Made by a program: the position numbers and the translations under genes. This document shows positions 1 to 11,100 of a stretch of 64,000 nucleotides of DNA, piece after piece (position 1 is the first letter of the stretch; each line of letters begins with the position of its first letter). The DNA lies in contig CAMGYJ010000009.1 in assembly GCA_946122785.1 (NCBI GenBank), positions 9,268,937 to 9,332,936 on the forward strand. Direction: 5' to 3'. Source of the stretch: Linum tenue. Taxonomy: Eukaryota > Streptophyta > Magnoliopsida > Malpighiales > Linaceae. The notes beneath the pieces are model-generated. The model made no database searches. It had not been told where the DNA came from and saw nothing but the letters and a program-made list of their open reading frames with translations.

Positions 1-125
1 TAAGAGCCGGGAGACCAAACTGTTTGCCTTCAAACACAACCCAGTTCCGGGATTTCCAAATCCGCCAGAGGACAGCAAAAATTACCATCCACTGCGAAGG
101 CTGCGAGACCAAGGCCAGCAGCTTC
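1..125 (-). pseudogene. LINE (non-LTR retrotransposon) ORF2 scrap
   Basis: The reverse complement reads as one open frame containing WMVIFAVLWRIWKSRN followed by VVFEG. This is the stretch found in plant LINE ORF2 between the zinc-binding reverse-transcriptase tail and the RNase H domain. The fragment runs off the window edge and no other ORF2 motif follows downstream, so it is a truncated remnant or the visible edge of a longer copy outside the window. The family match is from memory of the motif, not a search. Confidence 0.7.
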
Positions 126-296
126 TTAAGGAAAAGTGGAAACGTGTGTTCGAAATATTATTTGTTATTTTTGTTTGGAATGTATTTTATTTAAATATTA
201 TGTATATGTTTAAATTCATTTGATGGTAATAATTGTTCATATTTCTATATATTTTATTAAACCTACATGTACCGATTGCAATCCAACCGAATCATA

Positions 297-510
297 CCAC
301 TTGCTAAACAAGTAAAACGCTATAATCCGGTTTGATAACTTTAACTAAAAGAAAGAATGATGAGAGTATAAAGGAAACCCAGAAATATTTGAGGGACCAA
401 AACCTAACCTTTTTGTCTCACACCGTGGAAAAAGTAAACTAATCAGAACAACAATTCATTTTTGTAATTAATATCGAAAACGATAAACGAAAGCAACCCG
501 CTCTTTCCCC
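297..510 (+). repeat. Diverged copy of the CNGC promoter segment
   Basis: This block aligns almost throughout with 6921-7132. Shared stretches include GGTTTGATAACTTT, AAAGAAAGAATGATGAGA, the TATAAAGG box (367-374 here, 6992-6999 there), ACCCAGAAATATTT, AATCAGAACAACAATTCATT and GAAAGCAACCCGCTCTTTCC. The copy stops just where the gene copy enters its CT-rich leader, and no channel exon follows it here. It is best read as the promoter remnant of a tandem duplication. Confidence 0.85.
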
Positions 511-512
511 TG

Positions 513-982
513 ACATTGCCTTATATTTATGTGTAGATGAAACAAAGTATATGTTTAAAGTGTCCTTAAAAAGAACAAACTAACTGACACAGTCATGGTT
601 CCATTGACTTTAGTGTATTCAATGGTATCATGAAACAAAGCATGCAGATCTCCAGCTGGCAAGTTCAACTAATAGAGCAACACATAAAAATCTAAATCAA
701 AGTGAAAAAAAGGCAAAAACTAAAATCAACATACCTAACATTTTGGGGGAAATCCACAACTATAAAAGTCATTGTATGAACACTTGATAATGATTTGAAC
801 ATTTGTGATATATGAGTAGTGAAAGTTAATAAAAGTCATTGTAGCTCTTACTCAAGTTAGAAAGACTTTGATTTAATGGTAAGTAAACAATGATATGTAG
901 TGCTTAAAAGGGAAGATGAGACCTTACATTGTTTATTAATATGCATCTTAGTTTCATAAATTTTACATCATTAACAATTTAT
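513..982. other. AT-rich intergenic DNA, no gene seen
   Basis: No open frame with recognisable content, no splice-consistent exon and no RNA gene was seen between the duplicated promoter segment and the hAT-like element that starts at 991. Confidence 0.6.
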
Positions 983-1300
983 GTGCTGAACATGGATTAC
1001 GAAACCGTACCGGACATCAAACCGGAATCGTCTTTGGCATGGTAAATCGTGGTACAACCATGGTTCAACCGTTTCATACCGGTAAATACCGTTTTTGGAA
1101 TTAAAAAATTATTTTTCTGTTAAAAAACCATACCGGCAAAATTAGGGTACCATACCGGGAAAATACCGGAATAAAACCGGATTATACCGCCTAAGAAACT
1201 AACATTTTCTCAATCTGAAACAACATTTCAGCTCTTCCTCACTTGTAATTTCATAAAAAAGAAAGAAAAATGGTTTGCACACAAATTGACGTATTATCAA

Positions 1301-1561
1301 GGTTTAATACACTTGTATATCCAAAACTTTCACGGTTGTGCCAATAATATCCAAATTTTCCGAAATACCACTCATATCCATGTTTTAAAGTTGTTCTTTG
1401 CCAAATCTATCCATTTCCCAATATATTTTTGGTTAAATACACTTGTATATCCAAACACACCGTTAAAGAATGTGAAGGAATTGGATATAAGTGGTATTTC
1501 AAAAAATATGGATATTATTGGCACAACCGTAAAAGTTTTGGATATACAAGTGTATTTAACC
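1301..1561. mobile_element. MULE-type MITE, 261 bp
   Basis: Long terminal inverted repeats (about 75-80 bp, starting GGTTTAATACACTTGTATAT on the left and GGTTAAATACACTTGTATAT on the right complement) are flanked by the 9-bp direct repeat TATTATCAA at 1292-1300 and 1562-1570. A 9-bp duplication with long TIRs is the hallmark of Mutator-like elements. A third copy of the terminus (GGTTAAATACACTTGTATAT) occurs internally near 1431, so the centre is itself rearranged. The terminus resembles that of the Pack-MULE at 26261-41075. It is nested inside the hAT-like element. Confidence 0.88.
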
Positions 1562-1824
1562 TATTATCAAACACACATCTAACATCCATCAATTATCCCT
1601 TTACTACCTAAAATCAACTCTACCTAAACAACCTAATAACAAACTCGAAATAACTACAGCTAGGGGCATAGTATGAGCTAGCTTGGTCGAATAACAAACT
1701 CGAATTACATGCCTCCTCGATACTCTAGTTGCTTGGTGTTTTCGAGCAATACATGTACCAAAAAAAAAAACTCCGGAGTGTTAGTAATTACTTGTCTGAT
1801 GAAGGGAGAGGAAGACGAGCGGCA

Positions 1825-1952
1825 GAGCGGCGCGGGGAGAGGGAGACGAGAGGCAGACGAGAGGCAGAGTGTTGGAGCGGCGCGGGGAGAGGGAGAGCGG
1901 CAGAGCGGCGCGGGGATAGGGAGAGGAGAGGCAGAGCGGCGCGGGGAGAGGG
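1825..1952. repeat. G+C-rich minisatellite inside the hAT-like element
   Basis: The motif GAGCGGCGCGGGGAGAGGGA (one copy has GATAGGGA) recurs at about 1825, 1875, 1903 and 1933, separated by GA-rich spacers of variable length. Purine bias leaves several frames open on both strands. These open frames are Arg/Glu/Gly repeats without conserved content and are not called as genes. Confidence 0.8.
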
Positions 1953-2264
1953 AGAGGAGAGGCAGAGAGAAGACTGAAGGGCGCTTGCTGGCCAGCCGAA
2001 GGTAGGTTTTCGCGTCTCTGCTTCCCTTCCCTTCTGTTTTTTTTTTTAACTCGCGTCAAAACGGTGCCGTTTCACTTAAATGAAACAAACTGCCAGGTTT
2101 ATTAAAACTGGCCGAAATTTCGGCCCATTGCTGTCCAACCGCAAATACCGCCCGGCAGGAATTTGAAGGGTACAAATACCCTATTGGGCCGTTTTACCTC
2201 CGGTTTCCGGTTTTCCCGGTCTGACCGGCCGGTCCGGTCCGGTTTCCTGGTCCTTTGTGCTGAA

Positions 2265-4330
2265 TAGAAACCCATCCAAGTTTGGAGTCATTGTCAAATG
2301 TAAGTTATGAGGCAAATGAAAAGTCTCAAGCATCCACATGCTTGAAAAATAAATCTATATTATCAGACATAAAATCATATCTTGCATCAGAAAAAAGAAC
2401 AAAAAAGTAGTAATTCGATAATCAATATAGGAATCAATATGGACACAATATCTAACCAAGAGAAGAGGAAGCGAAAAAACACAAATTGTTGTGTAATGAT
2501 TCCGCTCGCGATATTTTAAAGTGAAAAATGTCATAAAAATTATTAACCCATAAAAGGGAACGGTAAAGGGGAAAATGCATCAATTTGAACCTAAAATGAG
2601 AGGATTTAATATCCTACACCATCATATATAATGATATATTATATCTTAGAACATCATAAAAAATCTATCTAAATGAAAAAGTATACTAAATTGAATCCAA
2701 TGTAAAAGTAACGATGAAGATAGATATAATATCCACATAAGGAATAATTAAGTAAGCCATGTTTCTTAGAGACCTCTCTCGATAGAACCACTCTATTATA
2801 AAACCCATTTCGTCAAGCAATTGCATCATATAGAGTTTTAACTTAAATTTGAAGTGCTTATAATTAGCTATTTCAGCTCATGAATGAATTAATTATATCA
2901 TTTGGTAAAAGAAAATAATTTATAAACTTGAGAGTTATTTCGTAGTATGAAAGTGTTTTAGAACCGTTGTTTTATTCATCATTATTAAAATTTATATTTT
3001 TATTATAATGTCTAAGCATGTCTAGGCGAGCTAGGAGATAGAGAAATGCCCAATGACCGTCGTACGCCTAACGTGCTGTTGAACCTCAATAATTATAGCA
3101 AACTTTGAGTGCATCTTATAAATTTGATCACTTCTATTTTGGTATAATTGATTATATCATGAAAGCGATCAATCAAAGAGTCTTTCTTTAAGATTTTGAT
3201 AAGATGTCCCCTACTGCACAATTAGTATGACTAAATTGTAATAAGATAACCAATATTGAATTTTGAATCGATAGCGCAAAAGATTGTACTAACTCAAGTA
3301 GAGTTTTAGCTGCTCAGTACTTCATATTCGCATGTAGATAGCTATTTCGAAGAGTTCGAATATTGATTGAGTTTGTTGAAATTTTCCTAACGAAACTATG
3401 ATATCAATCGCAAGATATTATGCTTTTTGGAGAAATTGAGAGAATATGTTGGTGACATCAAACCTAACATGGATACCATTGAATTTAAGTGATAAGCAAC
3501 ATTTATATTTAATAGATTAGACATGAAAAATATATTTAGCATTCCCATAAGTTGGTAAGAAGTGAATAATTAGGAATTGAAAGCTAGAAACAAAGTTGAT
3601 TTAATAAATAACTGCAAATGATATTGTGAAAAGGAAAACACATGCTTAGAGCATAGCTAGGCATGAGAGTGCGACATTAAACTCTCTAAGAGAAAGCAAG
3701 CAATCATTAATAGTTAGCCGTGGATATTGAAATAGTTAACTATGATAAATACTATATACTGGTGATTAATACTTGGACCTTAGCTTGAACATTGCATCAT
3801 GCTGATAAAAATTATTTCATTAACTACATTATTGAAATAAGGGGTCGTATGAAAGTTTTGATTGTTTTTTTAGATTGTTAAAATAAATACATTTTTCAGA
3901 ATACAATACATATGTTTTTATTTTTGTTCATACACAATCGTGAATTATTTGCTTGATTTGACTAAACTATCATTCAAATTGAATGATTAAACAATTTCGA
4001 ATTTTAGCATAGACTGTCGAGATAATTGGTATTTGTGTTTGTCATGTTTATTTTTCTTGAAATGTATGGTACCAGTGTTCTTATGTCGTCATTGAACACT
4101 TCATTCAACATTTCAATTCAATGCGCAATATTCAAACCAATGATATTTGTGTTGAGATTTTAAAATTATCATTCATTTATAAGTTAGAAAAAATTATAAA
4201 TTAATTATTAAAATATGAAAATAGAAGTATCAAACACCACAAAATACTTACATGAGACATAGCGGGCTAACTAACTGTGATAGAAAAGTACTTTGTTTTT
4301 CATAATTTTAACTTACTCTATGTTTCTGTA
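2265..4330. other. AT-rich intergenic DNA, nothing recognised
   Basis: About 2 kb without an open frame of at least 60 codons and without terminal repeats that could be paired by eye. It is probably old, decayed repeat DNA. Confidence 0.6.
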
Positions 4331-4339
4331 TTAATAAAG

Positions 4340-4544
4340 TATAACAACTGTGTCTAGTCTAATTGGTTACAATTCTTGCCTTTGGTTAAAGAGACCATGG
4401 TTCAAATCCCAGCATTGATTTTTTTTGTATGAAATAAAAAATTGATTGTGTAGACAAAAATACCCTTCCTACTTTCACTCTCGTTACAGGAAATTTGAAA
4501 TGGAGCAAATCAAACTCTTTAAAATATATTATAAGTAGTCTAGA
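4340..4544 (-). mobile_element. Helitron 5'-end-like fragment containing a tRNA-like region
   Basis: The block is homologous to the last 230 bp of the complete Helitron at 16394-19505. They share the tRNA-like stretch, ACTCTCGTT.CAGGAAATTTG and the end, which on the minus strand starts TCTAGAC..CTTATAATATA next to a T-rich flank (compare TCTACACATACTATAATACA in the complete copy). An A box TAGTCTAATTGG (4355-4366) and a B box GGTTCAAATCC (4399-4409) are present. The other Helitron end (CTRR plus hairpin) was not found, so length and integrity are unknown. Confidence 0.55.
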
Positions 4545-4611
4545 TTGGTCTGTTATTTATGGGCCTCTCTATTTGAGAACAACACTAACACATCCCATGA
4601 TAATTTTCTTA

Positions 4612-5807
4612 GGTGTCGTTTGGATTAGAGATTTTAATGAGGGATTTCAGAAGAATTTTAGCACAATCTCTCGTTATGCAGGATTTTAAAACAATTCTGC
4701 GTTTGACAATGATGAGTTATTTTAGAATTAAGAAATTTAAAAACCCTCAATCGTGGGTTTTTGAAATAGCTGATCACTATCAGCTATTTCTAAATCTCTC
4801 GTTCTACTTTCGTTTATTCCAAAAACTACCCTTGTTCGGCCCTTCTTTTCCGCAACCTTCGTCCTCAAACCACTCTACTGTCGCAGACACAGAGCATCCG
4901 GAGCAGCTTCCAGCTTTCCCCAACCATAGCCACAGTTGTCAACCTTCCCCCATCGTCCTTTGTCGTTGACTCCCCAGTCGACTCTGCCATCCTCCTCGGC
5001 GGCAGATATGGAATCTGGATTCAATCTATTACGCTTAATCGTTTCCTCCCCGGTCGCCTTCACCGTCGTACATGAACCCTAATAACAACCCATCGACAAC
5101 TTCTCTATGGCGAAGAAGCTCTCCCTTGGTTCTGGGTTCAGTGGTCGCGCTGGAGACACCCGCCACGCCGACTCCGATATGTTGTTCGCATATGCATGGT
5201 GAAGAATCGAGAAGAAGTTGGGAAATTGGCGGGTTCAGATGGATTATTGGGGACGGGAAGGGGGTCAGATGGGAGAGAGAAGAGGGAATCACCCAATTTG
5301 GGTTCCAATTGACTAGCAATTCTTTCTTTGTTCTGCAAACCCAATCGGTTGGAATTGGAAGGGAGTGAGATTTTGGGTTTGTGATTTTGTTATTTTTATT
5401 TATCTTTGATTCTGGGGCTTTTATCTTCTTTCTTTAATCTGCAAACAGTTATGAAATTTTTGGGTTTGTGATGGAAGCATAAAAGAAAAGCAGTCTTTGC
5501 TATGATTAGTTGTCGTAGAAGTAGGGGAAGAACAGATGATTGCTGCGAATAGTAGGTGTAGAAGAAGGAACCATTGCTCTAGTCTGTAATTTGTTTGATT
5601 GAGTGAATGAGGTAGGTAGAATATGAACAACGAACAAACGAAGAAGACAAAGGACAATATTGTAAATTGAGTTTTAAAGTTAAAATTCAGCGTTTCAATC
5701 CAAACGAGTTATCTTGATCAAATCCGACATACAAATTTCCAGGTACTTTAAACGAGAGATTTTAATTAAAATCCCTCGTTATCAAAATCTCTAGTCCAAA
5801 CGACCCC
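4612..5807. mobile_element. PIF/Harbinger-type non-autonomous element
   Basis: The ends GGTGTCGTTTGGATTAGAGA and, on the complement of the right side, GGGGTCGTTTGGACTAGAGA form TIRs continuing through ATTTT...GAGGGATTT. A 3-bp TTA lies on each side (4609-4611 and 5808-5810), as for PIF/Harbinger insertions. The G+C-richer core at about 4850-5310 contains several short open frames on both strands. It looks gene-derived but was not recognised, and no DDE transposase or Myb-like frame is present. Confidence 0.72.
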
Positions 5808-5810
5808 TTA

Positions 5811-6920
5811 TAAGGAGTCCTATGACGTGTAAAAATCATGAAATAACAACACACACTTCAAATAGAAACACCACTGTTTACTCTTGCACATATGGAAGCC
5901 TTGTAGGGATGGCAATGGGTCGGTTTGGGTCGGGTTTTGTCAAACCCAAACCCAAACCCATGGGTTTATCTTTGAAAAAAACCGATCCGACCCGTTGCTA
6001 GATTTGCCAACCTCAGTTTTTGAACCTAAGTTGGAACCCATGGAAGTGGACAAATAGACTATAAAGACGGATGGAGAGAAGAAGCAAGAGGAAAACCCAA
6101 AGCTCATGATCTACGGATTTGCAAATGGAATCAGAAAACCCTTTTCCTTTTGGTCATTGTTCTTATTTCCTACCAAATCATCCCTTAAGTTTCGTCATTA
6201 CATCTCTAGAACTCAAGATATAAGGTAAAAAAATTGGGAGTTGGGGTTGGCAGATTATGGATGCATATCTACCAGTCATCAATCCAAGTACAACCCCTCC
6301 TTACATTCGTCGTATTTAGAGGCAGTGTTCTTTTCCCCTTCACGATTTGTTTTTGCATAATCACATGGGATGCAGCAAAGCGCAATTCCTTGCATAAGCT
6401 GAAACCCCTGTGTGCCGAAAGAAAATGTTGGCAAAAAGGAAGGAAAGATAGAAACAAGAAGGTATAATAAACAATACACTTGCCTTTGTAAGCAGCATAA
6501 AACTAGCAACCGCTCAAACACAAGGATGGATAATAAAATAAGTTTTGCTAGAGGGGACTGACTTTGCCCTGTAATAGCCAAGTCAGCGACTGCCAGAATC
6601 GCATTCGTTATCGGCCAAGGCTTCCAAATCATTGTTGACTACTTACTCACCCAAACCCAATGACTATTCTGCCGTGAATGCTACACTTATTATTATTATT
6701 ATTCTTTTATCCAATATACACCTTGAGGACATTTTCAAACAACAAAATTAACAAGATTGACAATAATTGAGAATGGTGGTCCTTATACAATCAGATTCTC
6801 GAAGAAATTAAAGAAAATTTTTGTCAGTAGATGGACATTTTTGTGAAAATTTCGAGGGAAAAAAAAGACACGAAACTTAGATGGTCCTTATACAATCCTA
6901 ATTGTCACCTCTAGTACACT
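5811..6920. other. Intergenic DNA with old repeat scraps
   Basis: At about 5906-6000 lies a GGGATGGCAATGGGTCGG start with AAACCCAAACCC tracts. It resembles one end of the MITE at 15275-15710, but no matching right end was found. A short TAT/TTA microsatellite lies at about 6688-6702. A 117-codon minus-strand frame at 6279-6632 has no recognised domain and is not called. No other structure was seen. Confidence 0.5.
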
Positions 6921-7132
6921 ATCACTTGTTAAACAGGTATAACGGTTTAAGCCGGTTTGATAACTTTGATCAAAAGAAAGAATGATGAGACTATAAAGGC
7001 AACCCAGAAATATTTTAGGGACCAAAACCGAACCTTTTGTCCCAAACTCTGGAAAAAGTAAATTAATCAGAACAACAATTCATTTTTAATTAGTACCGAA
7101 AACGAAAAACGAAAGCAACCCGCTCTTTCCCC
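6921..7132 (+). promoter_or_regulatory. Probable core promoter of the CNGC gene
   Basis: A TATAAAGG box at 6992-6999 lies about 1.1 kb upstream of the start codon. Downstream is a pyrimidine-rich leader (CTCTTTCCCCTTCTTTCTC and CTTCC repeats up to about 7290), typical of plant 5' UTRs. The whole segment has a diverged second copy at 297-510 in which the TATA box is retained. The start site would be near 7025. The distance to the ATG and an acceptor-like TTTCCCCCTGATAG just before it (8108-8121) suggest a 5'-UTR intron, which is not proven. Confidence 0.55.
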
Positions 7133-8134
7133 TTCTTTCTCTTTCTGCGCGCGGTGTTAGTTAACAATAAATCAGCTCCCAAGTTTCCACAAGCTATCAG
7201 TATCAATCAATCACAGCTTCACCCAGACTTTTCTTCCCTTCCAAATTTGCCCGCCATTCCACGCCGCTTCTTTCCTTCCTTCCTTCCTTCTACTCTTCTC
7301 CCCGCTTCCATTACCAATTGTTCCTTCCTGCCTTCTCTTCTCCGCCCATGGTTGCCGTTACTTGATTCGCAGGAGCATCTTCAGGTTCCTCTCCATCTTC
7401 TCCCTCTTTACTCTTCCATTTTCTTTCCTTGTGGAAATTTCAATTCAGCGATTCTAATTTTAGCCTCGCCTGCACATTCTTCCGGCCGACGACAGAGTTT
7501 CAAAATTATGTTCCTTAGCTAACGACTTGTAGACTGTAGTGAGTGAGAGAGAGAGAGTCTCGAAGTGCTCTGTCTGTGTTGCTGTTTGAATTTTCGTTTT
7601 CATCAGTTTAGGCTTTAACTGGAGCTGGATAAGGGACTGCTGAGCTGACCATAAGTCAACCATTTATGATCAAGTCAACGTTGGCTTCTCTGTGTTGTTC
7701 AGTCATTTATCCAGACTGCGGTTACCTGGTTCAATGAAACTCAATTTTACTTTGATCTTTTGGTTGTACCGCTAGAACTCTGTTCGTGGAGTTGGAATTT
7801 AGCACTTGATATGTTGAGTCTCAAAAGCAACTCGATGGACATGGACAAATGGGATAATGGCTAGCACAACAAGTGAATTGCAGTTTGGAATTTGATCTCA
7901 AGTCAACCGGAAGCTCTTTTTTTTTTCTTCTTAAGTTGATTCCGGGTTCTTTAGGGTTCTCTATTGGATACAACTACTATTTTCTTCAACAGCTTTGTTA
8001 ATGTCTCTGATACTGGAGCTATGTCAATAGCTGTACCTGTGTGCTGTTATCCTTCCTATGTTTGTAAATTTCTTCTTTTTCTGAACTGCTTTCTCTGCTT
8101 ATGCTGGTTTCCCCCTGATAGGACATAGGGAGAT

Positions 8135-11100
8135 ATGGCTGATGATGATAGAGACGAGGTGCCTATGCTGTCAATCTCAGGTGCAAATTCACTAATGTCG
8201 GATGAAGTTGTGGATGATGCTAGATACAGGGATGTGCTCTTGAGATCTCGTAGTGCAACCTTCACCATTCCTATGGATAGGTACGAGAACGAGAACCATC
8301 TCGGAGGCTTTACAGGCCCACTTCGCAGTGAGAGGAGAATGCCCCCGAGTCAACTCAGTGGTCCTCTGTTCATAAGCAGCCCATCTGAACATGTTTCGCA
8401 TCAGAAGCCTGGTTTGCCTAGGAACAAGACCGTGAAACAGGATTATCACTGGAGTGGTGATAAGCATGGTGCTAAGAATGAACATCTATTGAGGTCTGGT
8501 CCCTTGGGGATGTGCAGTGACCCTTACTGCACAACCTGTCCCACCTATTACAATACCACCGCAGCAAAGCAGAAGCATTCAAGAGCTTCCCTTATTTTTG
8601 ACCATCAGGTGAGAGAACCTTCAGTGTTGTTTGTGGATTGTAAGGAAAGTAAAAATGTCATTTACAGGAACAAAGTAACTCCTGTTTCTGATATCACCAT
8701 TGTTTCTGCTTATGAGCTCCTTGAGTGTTTATAATGTCTATATAATTGTCTCACATTTCATATTGTTTGGCCTTGCAGTTCCATAATGCTCTGTATGGTG
8801 ATGCAAAAAGTTGGGCAAGGAGGTTCTTTTCCTATTTTACTCCATATATCCCCCCGGTCATGAATCCTCATACCAAAATCGTTCAAAGGTGGAACAAGTT
8901 TTTCGTCATTTCGTGTCTGGTGGCCATTTTTCTTGACCCGTTGTTTTTCTTCTTGCTAGGTGTGGACCAGGTACTTCTCTTTCCCACTTCAATGATTCAT
9001 CACCTATCATTTTGGCATAATCCCAATCAACCCGGAAAATATGTAAATAGAAAAGAATATGGAAGGTGTTTTAGGGATTTCACATTCTGTAGCCTGTAGT
9101 GGTCGGTACTTGGTTATTCGTGTTTTTCGTGCACTTGAAACTTGGAGACGTGATGCTTATAAAGTGTAGGTTATGTTATTTATATAGTATAGGATAACGG
9201 AGAGTAAGTGTATGAGCAACAAGAAATTGTTGCCTTGTACATGCCTGACTTTGTTGGGTCTAAGTAATTTAATATTTTCCTGTCTCATGATGTCATTGAT
9301 TGTTTGGAATCACTTCATATCCCATGTAGTGTGCATATGCGCCCCACGAATGCTAGTATTTCCAAGATTAGTTGTTCATGCTGCAATCTGACATGAAATA
9401 GTGTTTGGTGATTTCTTCTTATAAATACAGGATAACAAGTGCATATACATAAACTACACGTTAACGACGACGATTGTGGTCTTAAGGAGTGTGACTGATT
9501 TTGTATACTTGTTGAACATACTTCTCCAGGTACAATGTCCTTTAGTGCATGGATGTCTCAAAATAAATCTTCTATTGTTTGCTTGTGTCTTTAGGAAAAT
9601 ATGCAGTTAAAGTTTTGCTTCGATGCATCAGCAAAGAAACCTTCTTGTATGCTTCCTTGATATGGATGTATTGCATTCTCATTCACTAGAAGTGCCTCCT
9701 TTCTTACACGTTGTTCATCCTCTTTTTGCACTTCCCTTGTCATTGACTCATTGTACGTTGGGTTATGTTAATACACACTACTTTATATCATCTCATTTTG
9801 AAATATTAGACCCTGAACATGCTCTCTAGTGAATCGCTTAAGAACTTCTTATCGGCTTACCCTTTCTTCTATAGGTGAACCGTTGCTAATTAGTTTGACT
9901 TGATTCAATTGGAACAGTTTAGGTTGGCTTATGTAGCTCCTGAATCTACTGTGGTTGGTGCTGGAGAGTTAGTTGACCATCCCAAGAAGATTGCAAAGAA
10001 TTACATACGTAAATGCTTTTTCATTGACTTGTTCATTGTACTGCCTCTTCCTCAAGTAAGTTGATCTAATGCCCCATCTTGCATGTTTCAAAACTATCTA
10101 GTATTCCATGTTTTCATGAGATCTTCAGCCAAAGTGATTGGAGGTACTTGTATGCTTCAGAACCCGTTTCTGTTAGGTTTCAAAGTTTAGCATGGGGTAG
10201 ATTTCTGATTACAGATTGTATGTCATATTTATTTAACAATTGCACGACCTTACAGTTCAACTTACATGAACCGGTTACCTCTGTTATTCTCCGTTTTCAC
10301 TCCTCTATTGAACATTATGCAGATCATCGTATTAATGGTTCTACCAGACATTTTGGGATCATCTGGAGCCAATTATGCTAAAAACCTTCTAAGGGCAGCA
10401 GTTCTTGTACAATATATTCCTAGATTGTATAGGTTCTTACCACTTCTTATTGGTCAGTCAGAAAGTGGCTTCATATTTGAGACGGCATGGGCAAACTTCT
10501 TTATCAACCTTCTCACTTTTATGTTGTCTGGGCATGTGATGGGATCATGTTGGTACCTCTTTGGATTACAGGTTAGCTGAAATATAATCATCACTTGTTT
10601 GATGATGATGCCTCATCTTTATTTATGTATATCCGTGCTCTGACTAATATCATAACATTCTAATTTAAAATTATATTTTTTGTGCAGAGGGTTAATCAGT
10701 GCTTCCGTGATGCCTGCCGTAATTCTAATATCACCAACTGTGTGAATTTCGTAGATTGTGGCCATGGTGATGACTTAAGAGAATTTTCTCGCAAACCTGA
10801 ATGGAAAATATGGACAAATAATGTCAATGCCACTGCATGTTTTATGACAAGTGGTGGCTTTTCTTATGGGATTTATGCTCAGGCGGTCAACCTCACCACA
10901 AAAAGTAGTTTTATCACTAGATACACATATTCATTGTTTTGGGGTTTTCAGGTAAATCATATAGTTATATTGAATGTATTATCTATCTTTTCGTTGCCAT
11001 GCATTTGTTCATTCACGAGTTACGTTTTTCTATTGTTCTTAAGCTTGCATATCATGATGGATGACAGATTTCCTAAGTTTATTTAATTTTAATCATACTT

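Larger units (their letters stand above)
991..2256. mobile_element. hAT-like non-autonomous element with ACCGG-rich ends
   Basis: The 8-bp direct repeat GTGCTGAA lies at 983-990 and 2257-2264, the target-site duplication size of hAT elements. The left end CATGGATTACGAAACCGTAC and the reverse complement of the right end share a GGA..A.GAAACCG.ACCGG core (about 16 of 23 positions). Both terminal 200-bp zones are rich in ACCGG/CCGGT. A related 182-bp element with the same GAAACCGTAC end lies at 40502-40683. No transposase frame is seen. A MULE MITE (1301-1561) and a G+C-rich minisatellite (1825-1952) lie inside. Confidence 0.75.

Noticed and set aside
1709..2059. Overlapping open frames of 82-98 codons on both strands
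   Set aside because: They arise from the purine-rich minisatellite, contain only Arg/Glu/Gly or Pro/Leu/Ser repeats, and lie inside a hAT-like element.
4351..4420. Possible functional tRNA gene
   Set aside because: A and B boxes are present, but the 5' and 3' ends cannot form an acceptor stem. Better explained as a tRNA-derived segment of a Helitron.
6279..6632. 117-codon minus-strand ORF with hydrophobic stretches
   Set aside because: No recognised domain, no convincing splice partners or promoter, and an overlapping open frame on the other strand.
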